From Chloroflexi bacterium UBA6077 (GTDB lineage Bacteria > Chloroflexota > UBA6077), in assembly GCA_002436065.1 (NCBI GenBank), contig DIXP01000075.1, positions 1 to 32,754 on the forward strand: DNA of 32,754 nucleotides, given 5' to 3'. A program made the position numbers and the translations under genes. The notes beneath the pieces are model-generated. The model ran no database searches, had not been told where the DNA came from, and saw only the letters and a program-made list of their open reading frames with translations. Positions 24,105 through 32,558 of this stretch are shown piece by piece (the stretch's first letter is position 1; each line of letters opens with the position of its first letter).

Positions 24105-25128
24105 CCCCGCCCTCCCCCACGGCCACAGGGAAGGCGAGCCCGTACCTGTACACTCGGTGAGCGTCGAATCCCTCCGGCGTCACGTCCGCGAGGTCTCCGG
24201 CCTCGCCGGTCCAGCCTATCACCGATCCCTCCTCCAGCATTCGCACCGCCTTGCCGCGCAGACCCTGGCCGGCTTGTGAGCCTACCCAGCCCCCACGGGG
24301 GCGGAGACGGTAGGCTGCCGCGTCTAGCGCCCCTTCCTCTGCCTCCTCCGCCGTGGGGTGGTAGAGTGCCAGTGTCACCGCGCGGCCCCCGGGGGTCGGC
24401 GCTTCCGGCAGATGCGCGCTCTCCCAGCGATCCCAGCGGAACTGCCCTCTGCCCGACGATCGCTCTCCTCCGATGCCGCTCTCCCCCAGGTGGGACAGAG
24501 CCTTTTCCAGCAACTCCTTCCAGGCGGGCTCCCTCCATCGCACGCCAAACCACAGGCCGCACCCGTCGAGGTATCGCACCTCGCCTACCTGGTAGAGTGA
24601 GGAGCTGTTGGCTGTCCTATCCAGTGCCACCCGCGCCACCGGGGCCGGGCCGTGCCAGACCTGATCCAGCCTGCTCGGCAGGGCGCCACGCTCCTCGGCG
24701 GTGATCCAGAGGTCGCCCGCCAGCCGGTTAACCTTCTCATCCATCTCCCCTGAGAGGTCATCCCCCGCCAGGATGCGTCCGAACCCCCCTGCCGAGACCC
24801 TCGTCACCTTCTTCAGCCACTTGCCGTCCTCGCTGGAGTCCTGCTCGGCCCCTGCTCCCCTGTCTATCCGCACCATGGGGCGGGGGTAGAACAGCACGTC
24901 TCCGGCCCAGGGGAAGGTGGATGTGATCAGGAAAGGGGCTGGTCGTGTGAGGAAGGCATCCAGCCAGTCCTGCAGCCAGCCGATTCCCTCCAACTCCAGC
25001 AACGCGTTGCACAGCGCCGAGAAGAGGGTATCCGAGGGGACGCTGGTGGCCGTGCCCGCCATTCCCACCCCTCGCTCACCTACATGGAGCGGCGAGGTGA
25101 GGTGGAGCCGATAGACGTCCTGCTCCAA
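24097..25128 (-). CDS. csm4: Type III-A effector subunit Csm4
   Basis: A 343-residue RAMP protein that holds the 5' handle of the crRNA and contacts Cas10. Typical motifs are LTSPLHVGE near 10-18, PSDTLFSALCNALLE (31-45), and the glycine-rich GIGGERSSGRGQFRW in the second half. The start is TTG; AGGAGG, part of the csm3 stop region (TAGGAGG), lies six bases upstream and decides it. There are ten bases between the csm3 stop and this start. Confidence 0.92.
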   Translation of the reverse strand: MEQDVYRLHLTSPLHVGERGVGMAGTATSVPSDTLFSALCNALLELEGIGWLQDWLDAFLTRPAPFLITSTFPWAGDVLFYPRPMVRIDRGAGAEQDSSEDGKWLKKVTRVSAGGFGRILAGDDLSGEMDEKVNRLAGDLWITAEERGALPSRLDQVWHGPAPVARVALDRTANSSSLYQVGEVRYLDGCGLWFGVRWREPAWKELLEKALSHLGESGIGGERSSGRGQFRWDRWESAHLPEAPTPGGRAVTLALYHPTAEEAEEGALDAAAYRLRPRGGWVGSQAGQGLRGKAVRMLEEGSVIGWTGEAGDLADVTPEGFDAHRVYRYGLAFPVAVGEGGDG

Positions 25129-25138
25129 CTCTCGCCTC

Positions 25139-25948
25139 CTATGCCAGGTGGAGACAGGAGGCCAGCCATCCCTCCAGCCTCTCCGTGGCGCCGGGTTTCC
25201 CCATCAACTGCGGCAGTGTGAAGCCCTCCGCCCCCGCTTCGGGCGACCACCGCGGGATCTCGTCCCAGTTGTCCCCTGCTCGACATGAGATGGAGAGTCC
25301 CTGGAACTCCACCCTGCCGCTCCCTCGGGCTCCCTGCCCGCCCAGGTAGTCCTCCTCCAGTAGTCGCATCGCCCGCAGCACCAGCCCAAACCGCTGTACG
25401 TCCTTTGCCTCATAGAAGGCGAAGCTCATCTCCATTGGCCCAAACACCGCCCCGGCCGGCACCCGCTCCATCTGTCTGGGGGTGGCCGCCGAGGTGACCC
25501 GGTCGATAGCGACCTCCCACTTAGCCTCTGTGTATGGAAGGTCCGTTTTCGCCTCCTCTAGCCGCCGGGCGCTATCACCATTCAGGTGGGTGTCTCGCAC
25601 CAGAAGCCGAGTTTGGCTGGACCAGCTTTGAGCCGGCACCCCGAAGACATGGCAGACGTCGCATTCCCGGTAACCATTCTCATCCTGGCAGACGTGGATC
25701 TTGACATCCCTGCCGATTCGCTGATCGGAAACCAGCCCCTGTGATCGCTCCAAGAGGGAGCGCATCTTGCCGCGCAGGGAGGAACCCGGGATGTAGGGTC
25801 GGTTGGTGAGTGGATCACGAACCACGGGGTTGTCCATGCCTCCTATGGCAAGTGCGCCCGAACCCGCCCCGATGTGGAGGCCTGTCAACGCTAGGATGTT
25901 GCCCCTGATGAACGCTCGCCCCAATAGGGTGAACTCGCCGTTTCCCAT
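25139..25948 (-). CDS. csm3: Type III-A backbone and target-RNA nuclease Csm3
   Basis: A 269-residue RAMP protein that forms the helical backbone of the Csm complex and cuts bound target RNA every six bases. The catalytic Asp is present: Asp39 in GGMDNPVVRDP, equivalent to Asp32/33 of characterised Csm3 proteins. PYIPGSSLRGKMRSLLE follows, and the Cys-rich CQDENGYRECDVCHVFG matches the Csm3 zinc-binding insertion. GARGSGRVEF is the C-terminal glycine-rich loop. The ATG has AGGAGG six bases upstream and lies 12 bases after the csm2 stop. Confidence 0.95.
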   Translation of the reverse strand: MGNGEFTLLGRAFIRGNILALTGLHIGAGSGALAIGGMDNPVVRDPLTNRPYIPGSSLRGKMRSLLERSQGLVSDQRIGRDVKIHVCQDENGYRECDVCHVFGVPAQSWSSQTRLLVRDTHLNGDSARRLEEAKTDLPYTEAKWEVAIDRVTSAATPRQMERVPAGAVFGPMEMSFAFYEAKDVQRFGLVLRAMRLLEEDYLGGQGARGSGRVEFQGLSISCRAGDNWDEIPRWSPEAGAEGFTLPQLMGKPGATERLEGWLASCLHLA

Positions 25949-25960
25949 TCCCTGCCTCCT

Positions 25961-26485
25961 CTAGTCCCTGTAGTCCCTGCCGCCCGAGGCTCTGTGGTAG
26001 GCCAGGATTGCCTCGAAGTACTCGGCGAAGTGGGTGAATTGCTCCCTGGTGGTCACCAGGTCTATGGCGGGAATTAGCACGCTGTTCAGGCTCTGGACCC
26101 CCTGTCCCCTTTTGTCCTGGTCGCGGCTCTGCTGGTAGGCCAGCTTGGGCTTGAGCAGCAGAAGCTGGCGGATGGATGCCTTGGACTCCGTGTCCGAAGA
26201 CCCAGCCGGCCATTTCATCTGGATCTGGCGCACCGTGCCGAAGACGCCCCTGATCTGGCTGGTGGTCAGCCTCATCTGCGCCAGCGCCTTCCCGATGTCC
26301 TCCGCCGACTTCACCAGCAGTTCGGCGTTGCCTCCCTGGATGATCTCCTTGAGCTGCTGTTCGCTGGGTGGCTGGAAGGGGGCCGGAGTCGGGTACCCAC
26401 CCTGCCTCTGGCCGGCACCTCCGTACTCAACGGGGCGAGGGGCCGAACCCCGGAACGGCTCCGGCCTTGGCCTGAAATCGCTCAT
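25961..26485 (-). CDS. csm2: Type III-A small subunit Csm2
   Basis: A 174-residue small subunit that lines the inner face of the Csm filament. The first 50 residues are Pro/Gly/Arg-rich and probably disordered, longer than in typical Csm2. The helical core contains LTTSQIRGVFGTVRQI and LLLLKPKLAYQ, both typical of the family. The ATG at 26485 overlaps the cas10 stop (ATGA), and GGAGG sits about ten bases upstream. An upstream in-frame start would overlap cas10 further and has no merit. Confidence 0.9.
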   Translation of the reverse strand: MSDFRPRPEPFRGSAPRPVEYGGAGQRQGGYPTPAPFQPPSEQQLKEIIQGGNAELLVKSAEDIGKALAQMRLTTSQIRGVFGTVRQIQMKWPAGSSDTESKASIRQLLLLKPKLAYQQSRDQDKRGQGVQSLNSVLIPAIDLVTTREQFTHFAEYFEAILAYHRASGGRDYRD

Positions 26486-28941
26486 TGCTTGTCTACCTCC
26501 CTGGATCTCGTGAGATACTCTGCCCACCGGACGGACAGGCCGAGCCTCCAGATCACCTCAGGCTCCCCCAGCCGTCTCTGCAGCGCCGCCAGCGAGGCCC
26601 GCGTCCCTTCTTCTCGCGACCGCTCCCTTGCCCTCCCCAGGCTGTAGGCGGCCATCCAGGCCCACCGCCCATAGTACAGCCGCTCCGGGTCTGGCCGCCC
26701 TTCAGGCGATTGTCGGCCGGCTTCCAGCCGGTACTGGGCCGCCAGAGAACCGAGCGTCGAGAGTAGGGCTCGGGGGCCTCGGCTGCCGTCGGGGCCGGAT
26801 AGCAGCTGCAGCAGCTCGGCTACCTGTTGCCGGACCGAATCGAACTGCTCCCATCCCATCGTCTCACTGAGGAAGGTGACGGCGTCCTTTGCGCGGCCGT
26901 TCCGCCGCTGGTGCAGCTTCGAGTCTCTATCGAGCGCCTCGCCGGCCTCCGTCGCTGCCTGGTACAGTGGCAAATGGGGGTCTACCGTCGCTATGCCAGC
27001 GGAGATCCGCACCGAGGGGTTTCCCATGGCAAACTGTTCAAGCTCGGCGCGTATCCGCCGGGCAAGCAGCGGGATGCGGTCCCAGGCCCCGACGAGGAAG
27101 AGGTCGTCTCCGCCCGAGTACACGCCGTACAGCAATCCCGACCTGTCGGCGGCATCCGCCGGCACCATCTCCCGGTCGGCCTCCGCCTCGATCGCGACAC
27201 GGTTGATCCAGCCCTCGAAAAACAGCCTCAGCGCCGAGCTGAGGCTGGCTACCCTGGAGGCCGTGGCCCTATCGCCGAGCCCTCCGCCGAAGAGCCGACC
27301 GAGATCATCCACGTCCATGCGGAGGACGCCAAGCCGTTTCACCCCGAGCGAGGCCCCCGCGATCCCGTCGAAGTCCCTCGTCCTCTCGCTGCCAGGTCCC
27401 TCCACCCTTGGGACGATGGCTGGCGCCCAGCGGAAACCGTCGGCTCCCGCTGGCAGGAAGTTCGGGCTGTTGAGGGCATAGCGTAGCGCATCATCGGCGC
27501 CTGGGCCGAAGTCCCACCAGCAGCCGAGACGCCCCAACGCCTCCTGCCATGGCGAGAGGGTACCCGGAGGGGGACAACCTCCCACCGAGAGAACCGCCCC
27601 ACCCTGTCCGGCAGCCCTGACTACCCCCTGCCCCAACTGCTCCATCCCCATGCAGAAGGGGCATTGTTCGCCCTCCCCCGAGACAGGGCCGAGTTCGGCC
27701 CAGCAGCTGTCGCACTGCTCCCGGCTCCCCCCACTGCCCGAGGGGGCGAAGAGCAGTCCATAGGAACGGCGAACGACCCTGCCGAAGCGCCTGGTCTTCG
27801 CCTCGCTGATCTGCCCTCCCAATTTCCCCCAGCAAGCTGCGAAGTGCTCGCGCCCAAAATCGTCGGCCGAGAGGGCGATCGATCCAACCGCGATCGCGAG
27901 GTCGCCGCCGTGGAGTTCCAGCATCGTTTGTTCGAGGTCTGCGCAGGCCTGCTCGAGCTGCTCTGCCCTGGATGCTGGGACGAAGAGGTAGAAGCGGCCG
28001 CCGCCCCAGTAGAGGGCGTTGAGGGGCGGAAGCTCCAGCCTATGCAGAATAGACCGCGCTGCGCTCTCCGTGAGCAGCTGCAGGTAGAACGATCGCCCTC
28101 GGAGGGTTCGAGCGGCGCCCTTGGCGCTCAACGTGTACAGGAAACTCTGAAGGCCGGAGAGATCCCCTCCAACCATCGTCACGAGGGGCTGGGATCGGTT
28201 CTGGCCGCGGGGCGGCCATGCTAGCAGCCCCTCGATCTCAGGGTCGGATAGGCCATCGTGGTACAGGCAGGTGGCGACCGCGCAGGTGAGGCGGGAGTGG
28301 TCGAACAGCGAGACGTCCGGGGTCTGCTGGTAGGCCGCCGAGGGAACGCACCAGCAGTATCGCTGGAGAAGGTGGTACAGTGTCTCCAGGTACCGATCGA
28401 AGCTCCCCTCGGGGATCCTGTCCACCGATTGCTCGAACCCCTGCCACAACTCCAGGTACCCGCGATGGCACTCTTCCGGCGACCATCTCTCTCCTTGGGG
28501 AAAGATGACGTCGCGCTCCAGCTCTAATGGTCTCAGGGGGTAGTAGCCGTCCGGGGCCGTCCCCGTGCCGTCCAGGGAGAGGCGAGAAAAGACCGTGAGC
28601 AGTTGCGATTCCCAGGGCGGGCGGGTCTGGGCCTGCATAGGCTCTCTTTCCCCTGCTGCCATCCTGTCCGCCAGGGCGATCAACCTGGCCGTGCGAGATA
28701 CTGGCACTCCTTGATGGTGGCTCAGGATGTCGTGGGGGCGAATCGGCCAGCGGCTGGCCACATGCTTCTGCACGAAGTCCGCAGACCACAGCGCATGCGC
28801 TCCGTGGCTGCCGTATTCCTGCCGGTCGAAGCCGCGATAGTCGGTCGAAAGCTGCGATCCGGATCGCTGGTACAGCTTGCCGATGTCATGCAGTAGCGCA
28901 CCAAGCTGCAGGGCCTGAAGGTCGCTGTCCGGGATGGGCAT
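26482..28941 (-). CDS. cas10: Type III-A signature protein Cas10/Csm1
   Basis: An 819-residue large subunit of the Csm complex. The HD nuclease motif is intact: His18-Asp19 in LLHDIGK, His75-His76 and Asp92, so single-stranded DNA cleavage is plausible. The first Palm domain includes GGDLSGLQSFLY (258-269) and YWGGGRFYLF (311-320). A zinc motif CDSC...CPFC uses Cys410, Cys413, Cys427 and Cys430. The second Palm carries RMDVDD (541-546) and the cyclase motif GGDD (610-613), so cyclic-oligoadenylate synthesis is expected. I chose the ATG at 28941 because AGGAGG lies five bases upstream; the TTG at 28980 lies within a hairpin of the 5' leader. First gene of the operon. Confidence 0.96.
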   Translation of the reverse strand: MPIPDSDLQALQLGALLHDIGKLYQRSGSQLSTDYRGFDRQEYGSHGAHALWSADFVQKHVASRWPIRPHDILSHHQGVPVSRTARLIALADRMAAGEREPMQAQTRPPWESQLLTVFSRLSLDGTGTAPDGYYPLRPLELERDVIFPQGERWSPEECHRGYLELWQGFEQSVDRIPEGSFDRYLETLYHLLQRYCWCVPSAAYQQTPDVSLFDHSRLTCAVATCLYHDGLSDPEIEGLLAWPPRGQNRSQPLVTMVGGDLSGLQSFLYTLSAKGAARTLRGRSFYLQLLTESAARSILHRLELPPLNALYWGGGRFYLFVPASRAEQLEQACADLEQTMLELHGGDLAIAVGSIALSADDFGREHFAACWGKLGGQISEAKTRRFGRVVRRSYGLLFAPSGSGGSREQCDSCWAELGPVSGEGEQCPFCMGMEQLGQGVVRAAGQGGAVLSVGGCPPPGTLSPWQEALGRLGCWWDFGPGADDALRYALNSPNFLPAGADGFRWAPAIVPRVEGPGSERTRDFDGIAGASLGVKRLGVLRMDVDDLGRLFGGGLGDRATASRVASLSSALRLFFEGWINRVAIEAEADREMVPADAADRSGLLYGVYSGGDDLFLVGAWDRIPLLARRIRAELEQFAMGNPSVRISAGIATVDPHLPLYQAATEAGEALDRDSKLHQRRNGRAKDAVTFLSETMGWEQFDSVRQQVAELLQLLSGPDGSRGPRALLSTLGSLAAQYRLEAGRQSPEGRPDPERLYYGRWAWMAAYSLGRARERSREEGTRASLAALQRRLGEPEVIWRLGLSVRWAEYLTRSREVDKQ

Positions 28942-29040
28942 CCGCACCTCCTCGGCTCGCCACAGGCGACGAGCCGCCAAGCGCCTTTCACACAGGCGCT
29001 CTAACCTGATGGGACGGCTGCGTGAGGAAAAGGAACAGCA
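28942..29040 (-). promoter_or_regulatory. Structured 5' leader of the cas operon
   Basis: About 100 bases lie between the predicted transcription start and the cas10 ATG. Two hairpins occur back to back: 28980-29000 (7-bp stem AGCGCCT/AGGCGCT, 7-nt loop) and 28954-28975 (GGCTCG/CGAGCC with inner pairing). Both contain CACAGGCG on the plus strand. The second ends just before the cas10 ribosome-binding site. Confidence 0.45.
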
Positions 29041-29046
29041 ACTTGG

Positions 29047-29075
29047 ATTGTAGCGGCCAACGGGGATCTCGTCAA
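29047..29075 (-). promoter_or_regulatory. Promoter of the cas operon
   Basis: On the minus strand TTGACG (29075-29070), a 17-base spacer and TACAAT (29052-29047) match sigma70 consensus at 10 of 12 positions. It is the only strong promoter seen upstream of cas10 and likely drives the seven cas genes, and perhaps the array. Confidence 0.7.
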
Positions 29076-29131
29076 CGAGTGTGTAGCGCTACCAGGAGGA
29101 TGACTACTGTGGTCTGGCGCTGCGGATCTGT

Positions 29132-29707
29132 CTACCTAGTAGCCCCGGGATCGGAGTTAGTCCGCAGACTGGCCTCTATGTGGTCCAGCGCGTCCGCGAT
29201 GCTCTCGGCCACGTAGTAGACCTCGCGGAGAGTTGGCCGGGCGAAGCCGCCGGAGATGGTCTGCTCCAGCATCTGAAGCAGCGGCTCGTAGTAGCCGTGG
29301 CCGTCCAGGATCACGATTGGCTTGTTGTGGTAGCCGAGACTCTTGAGGGTGATGATCTCCAGCAGCTCCTCCAGCGTGCCTATGCCGCCGGGGAGTGCGA
29401 TGAAGGCGTCGGCCCGCTGTTCCATGATCGCCTTCCGCTCCCGCATCGTGAGGGTGTAGATCATCTCGTCGGCGTCGGTGTATGTCACCTCAACCCGGTC
29501 GAGTCGCTCAGGGATCACCCCTACCACGTTCCCGCCACCTGCCTGGACCGAGCGGGCAACAGCGCCCATCAGCCCTCTCAGCCCGCCCCCGTATACCAGC
29601 CGGTGGCCACGACTGGCCATCTCCGCCCCCAGCTCAGCGGCCTGGCGGAAGTAGATGTCGTCTATCTCATCGCTGGCGGCACAATACACACAGAGGCAGT
29701 AGCTCAC
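29132..29707 (-). CDS. LOG family nucleoside 5'-monophosphate phosphoribohydrolase
   Basis: A 191-residue cytoplasmic enzyme of the TIGR00730/LOG family, which hydrolyses (cytokinin or purine) nucleoside 5'-monophosphates to base and ribose 5-phosphate. Diagnostic motifs are GGGLRGLMG near 40-48, MRERKAIM near 87-94, and PGGIGTLEE near 105-113, which includes the catalytic Arg and Glu positions of the family. Often misannotated as lysine decarboxylase. The start is GTG with GAGG upstream. It lies between the cas operon and the carboxypeptidase gene, separated from the latter by a 17-bp hairpin; there is no obvious functional link to either. Confidence 0.88.
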   Translation of the reverse strand: MSYCLCVYCAASDEIDDIYFRQAAELGAEMASRGHRLVYGGGLRGLMGAVARSVQAGGGNVVGVIPERLDRVEVTYTDADEMIYTLTMRERKAIMEQRADAFIALPGGIGTLEELLEIITLKSLGYHNKPIVILDGHGYYEPLLQMLEQTISGGFARPTLREVYYVAESIADALDHIEASLRTNSDPGATR

Positions 29708-29776
29708 CTTTGGAAACCTCGGACTATGATTACATTGGGCTTATGATAACAGACACGGCGGTACTCGGCGGAATCC

Positions 29777-29823
29777 AGGGGTCGGCCGTGACATCGCGTT
29801 CCCTGCTGTCACGGCCGACCCCT
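29777..29823 (-). terminator. Terminator hairpin after the carboxypeptidase gene
   Basis: A perfect 17-bp stem (29777-29793 with 29807-29823) and a 13-nt loop, downstream of the S11 peptidase gene on the minus strand. It has no long T tract. Confidence 0.6.
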
Positions 29824-29902
29824 CTACGGAAATGGCGAGACCCCGGGCCTCTCAATGCCTTCTCCGTGTCTCCATGGTTCCGTTACCCGGCCTCGCTCCT
29901 TC

Positions 29903-31030
29903 CTACTGTCCCGCTGGTGCTGATTCCCCAGGCCAGGTGAAGGAGTTGAACGCCCAGTCAAACAGCTCCACCGTGTCTGGCACCAACCCTGCCTCGCTCC
30001 GCATGAAGGCAACGTAGATCCTGTGCCCGTTTCTCTCGGCGGTTGCTACCATCGCCCGTCCGGCGTCGTCCGTGTAACCGATCTTCACACCATCCGCACC
30101 CGGGTAGGCCCACAGTATCGGATTCAAGTTCTCGACGGTGTAGGCGATGTTGCTCCCGGTGATGTCGTGGTACCTGGCCGCCGCGAGCTTCTGGAACAAC
30201 GGGTACTGCATGCCATAGCGAGCCATCACCACCATGTCGTAGGGCGACGAGTAGTGGTTGGGAGCGTCGAGCCCGTGCGGGTTGGCGAAGTGTGTACTCT
30301 GTAAACCGAGTTCGGCTGCCCTCTGGTTCATCAACTGGATGAACGTATTCTCGTCCCCCGCCACGTAACGGGCGATCGCCACCGCGGCGTCGTTCCCCGA
30401 GGGTAGCATCAGCCCGTACAAGATGTCCTCCAATGTAACGTCGAACCACGGCTCTAGCCCCATCAGCGTGCTATCCTGGAAGTCCTTGGATGAGACATCC
30501 ACTTTTATGTGCTCCGATGGGTTGCCGTGCTCGATGCCGAGGATCGCGGTCATGATCTTCGTCAAGCTGGCGGGGGCTATCGGCTCGTAGCCGTTCATCT
30601 CGAACAGCACGGCCCCTGACTCACCATCCACCACGACGAAGCGGTTGGTCGATGGATTTGGATCCGGCGATCCTGCATTCCTCACCGGAGTCCGGTTGGA
30701 ATTGGCCACGGGCGGCATCGTGGGTGCTACCAGCGGCCGAATGCAGCAGGGAGTCGGCGTAGGGGGTGCCGTGGGCGCCAGTGGCACCGCAACCACGACC
30801 GGTGAGGTTGCTGTGCCGAGCGTAGCCTCCCCGCCGGGGTTGCCCTGGCGTGCATCGGTCGGCGTCGCCCTAGACGTCATCGATGCTCCCAGGGCGACCA
30901 GTACCATGGCAGCCAACAGCAAGACCCGCCAGCCCCCAAAGAGTGTCGAGAGAATTCCTGCGGATGATCGAGGTCTGGCCACGCGCACGGCGTTGGGTCT
31001 TCGCGGCTCCAGGTTTGGAGATCCCCGCAT
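29903..31030 (-). CDS. D-alanyl-D-alanine carboxypeptidase-like protein (peptidase S11)
   Basis: A 375-residue penicillin-binding-type enzyme that trims the terminal D-Ala of peptidoglycan stem peptides outside the membrane. Residues 30-50 form an N-terminal transmembrane anchor, followed by a long Pro/Thr-rich linker (about 55-125). The catalytic domain carries SLTK (Ser155, Lys158) and SGN (211-213). The third motif, normally KTG, reads KIG (Lys316-Gly318, in DGVKIGYT), an unusual substitution that may alter substrate choice. The protein lacks the usual C-terminal DacA domain. The ATG at 31030 has AAGGAGG five bases upstream. It follows the L,D-transpeptidase gene on the same strand, but a terminator lies between. 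Confidence 0.9.
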   Translation of the reverse strand: MRGSPNLEPRRPNAVRVARPRSSAGILSTLFGGWRVLLLAAMVLVALGASMTSRATPTDARQGNPGGEATLGTATSPVVVAVPLAPTAPPTPTPCCIRPLVAPTMPPVANSNRTPVRNAGSPDPNPSTNRFVVVDGESGAVLFEMNGYEPIAPASLTKIMTAILGIEHGNPSEHIKVDVSSKDFQDSTLMGLEPWFDVTLEDILYGLMLPSGNDAAVAIARYVAGDENTFIQLMNQRAAELGLQSTHFANPHGLDAPNHYSSPYDMVVMARYGMQYPLFQKLAAARYHDITGSNIAYTVENLNPILWAYPGADGVKIGYTDDAGRAMVATAERNGHRIYVAFMRSEAGLVPDTVELFDWAFNSFTWPGESAPAGQ

Positions 31031-31227
31031 GATGGCCTCCTTAGTTGATGCGCTGCGTAATCTACCAGAGAGGGCCCCTTCGCATCTAGCAGACCAGGAG
31101 AAAGACGTCTGAATGCGGACGGCTGGTGAACTGGACCAGCCTGATTGTAGTGGAGGCGCTATCGATGATCAACTTAACCGCTGGGAGGGCGGGTTACCGG
31201 TTCCGCGTGCGCTCCTCACTAACCAGA

Positions 31228-31272
31228 AATCCCCTGCCGTTCTAAACACAGGGTGTGAAACGGCAGGGGATT
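31228..31272 (-). terminator. Terminator hairpin after the L,D-transpeptidase gene
   Basis: A perfect 14-bp stem (31228-31241 with 31259-31272) and a 17-nt loop, 24 bases after the stop codon. On the minus strand the distal arm ends GATT and continues TCTGG, giving a short T-rich tail. Confidence 0.6.
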
Positions 31273-31295
31273 CATCGTCTGATTGGCGGATGCTA

Positions 31296-32558
31296 CTACC
31301 GGATCACCACCGGAGTTCCCATGGAGGCCCAGTCCCAGAGCCACTTGGAATCCTCCAGGTTCAAACCAAGGCAACCGTGGCTTCCAGGCCACCCGAAGGT
31401 CCCCAGCCAGTAGTTGTAGTGGAAGGACGCTCCGTCACCGGTGAAGTACTGGGTGTAGAGGACGTTCTTGAGCAGGTACCCGCCGGGTCCGTCCCGGGGG
31501 ATGCCTATGGTCTGGCTATCCATCGTCTCGTTGGCCACGCGATTGAATATCTGGAAAGTGCCGGGTCGGGTGGGGGTACCGGCGTAGCCCCTGATGGCAA
31601 GGCAGCTAAAAACGGCCTTGCTCCCCTCGTAGGCCGTCACGATGGTCGGCGTCTCCAACTCCACATCGATCCACTTGCCCTCGAAGCTGGATGTGGGGGA
31701 CGGCGGCACCCTCACCTCGTCGGTCTTCAAGAAATCACCCTGATCCACCTCGAACCACCGACTCCCGTCCGACGCCTCCACCTCTCGGTGGACCATCACC
31801 CTCGTGTTGTTGGGGATCGGCCGGATGTCAGCCTCGTCCTGGACCATGGGGAGGCTCCGGAGTATTGTCTTGGAGCCCACTGATCGCGCGGGCAGATCAA
31901 TCTGCTTGATCACCTTCGGGGGCTTGATGTCCATCTTCATGAATATGGAAGGTTCCGATGGGCCAATGTCAGCAACGTCCAGGTATCCGATCGAGTCCTT
32001 TTCCGGACTCCACACCTTCATCCTGTCGCCGTCCTGAGGCTCCACCACCATGAATCGCCGAAATTGCGGAACGTCCCAGAGGGGACTCGCGCTTGGGTCC
32101 CGGCTGGACCACAGCTTCGTTTCCACGAAATTGGATACCCACCACTCTTCGTACCCAGCGGGGAGCTGCGGACCTCTCCTGACCGGCTCTGCTGTGGGGG
32201 TTGGGGTGGGCGATGCGGTGGGCGATGCGGCGAGTGGGGCCGAACTGGGTCCAACCGAGGAGGCGTCGATGTAGGCGTAGTTCTTGGTTTGGGGGTTCCA
32301 CACGTACAGCCTGGATCCCTGCTGTGGAGCCGCGATCATGAAGTAGCTCCACTGGGCTGCGCGACCGAAGGAGACAGCATTTGCATCGGGTCCGGACCAC
32401 AGGTCGGTGGCTCGATGCGCCTGAACCCAGATGGGGTCATCGGCCATCGCCGGCGCGGTCCACATCGCGACCGCCAGGAAGGCGAAGACGAGCAACACGC
32501 ATAACGATGAAGATGACAGGGGTCTTCCCAGCCGAAAGAGGACTCCAAGGTTAGACAT
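31296..32558 (-). CDS. L,D-transpeptidase (YkuD domain) with duplicated N-terminal module
   Basis: A 420-residue exported enzyme that cross-links peptidoglycan through L,D bonds. The N-terminus is a signal peptide or anchor (about 18-39, ending APAMA). Two similar modules follow (about 44-105 and 140-201); each has W-V at the start, a central LWS, F-M-V/I, a V-W-[NS]-P motif and ends IGPS or VGPS. A Pro/Thr-rich linker (106-132) separates them. The YkuD domain (about 270-420) ends with GSHGCLGL, giving catalytic His394 and Cys396. The modules are probably SH3-like wall-binding units, which is inference. The ATG at 32558 has GGAGGT eight bases upstream. Confidence 0.9.
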   Translation of the reverse strand: MSNLGVLFRLGRPLSSSSLCVLLVFAFLAVAMWTAPAMADDPIWVQAHRATDLWSGPDANAVSFGRAAQWSYFMIAAPQQGSRLYVWNPQTKNYAYIDASSVGPSSAPLAASPTASPTPTPTAEPVRRGPQLPAGYEEWWVSNFVETKLWSSRDPSASPLWDVPQFRRFMVVEPQDGDRMKVWSPEKDSIGYLDVADIGPSEPSIFMKMDIKPPKVIKQIDLPARSVGSKTILRSLPMVQDEADIRPIPNNTRVMVHREVEASDGSRWFEVDQGDFLKTDEVRVPPSPTSSFEGKWIDVELETPTIVTAYEGSKAVFSCLAIRGYAGTPTRPGTFQIFNRVANETMDSQTIGIPRDGPGGYLLKNVLYTQYFTGDGASFHYNYWLGTFGWPGSHGCLGLNLEDSKWLWDWASMGTPVVIR

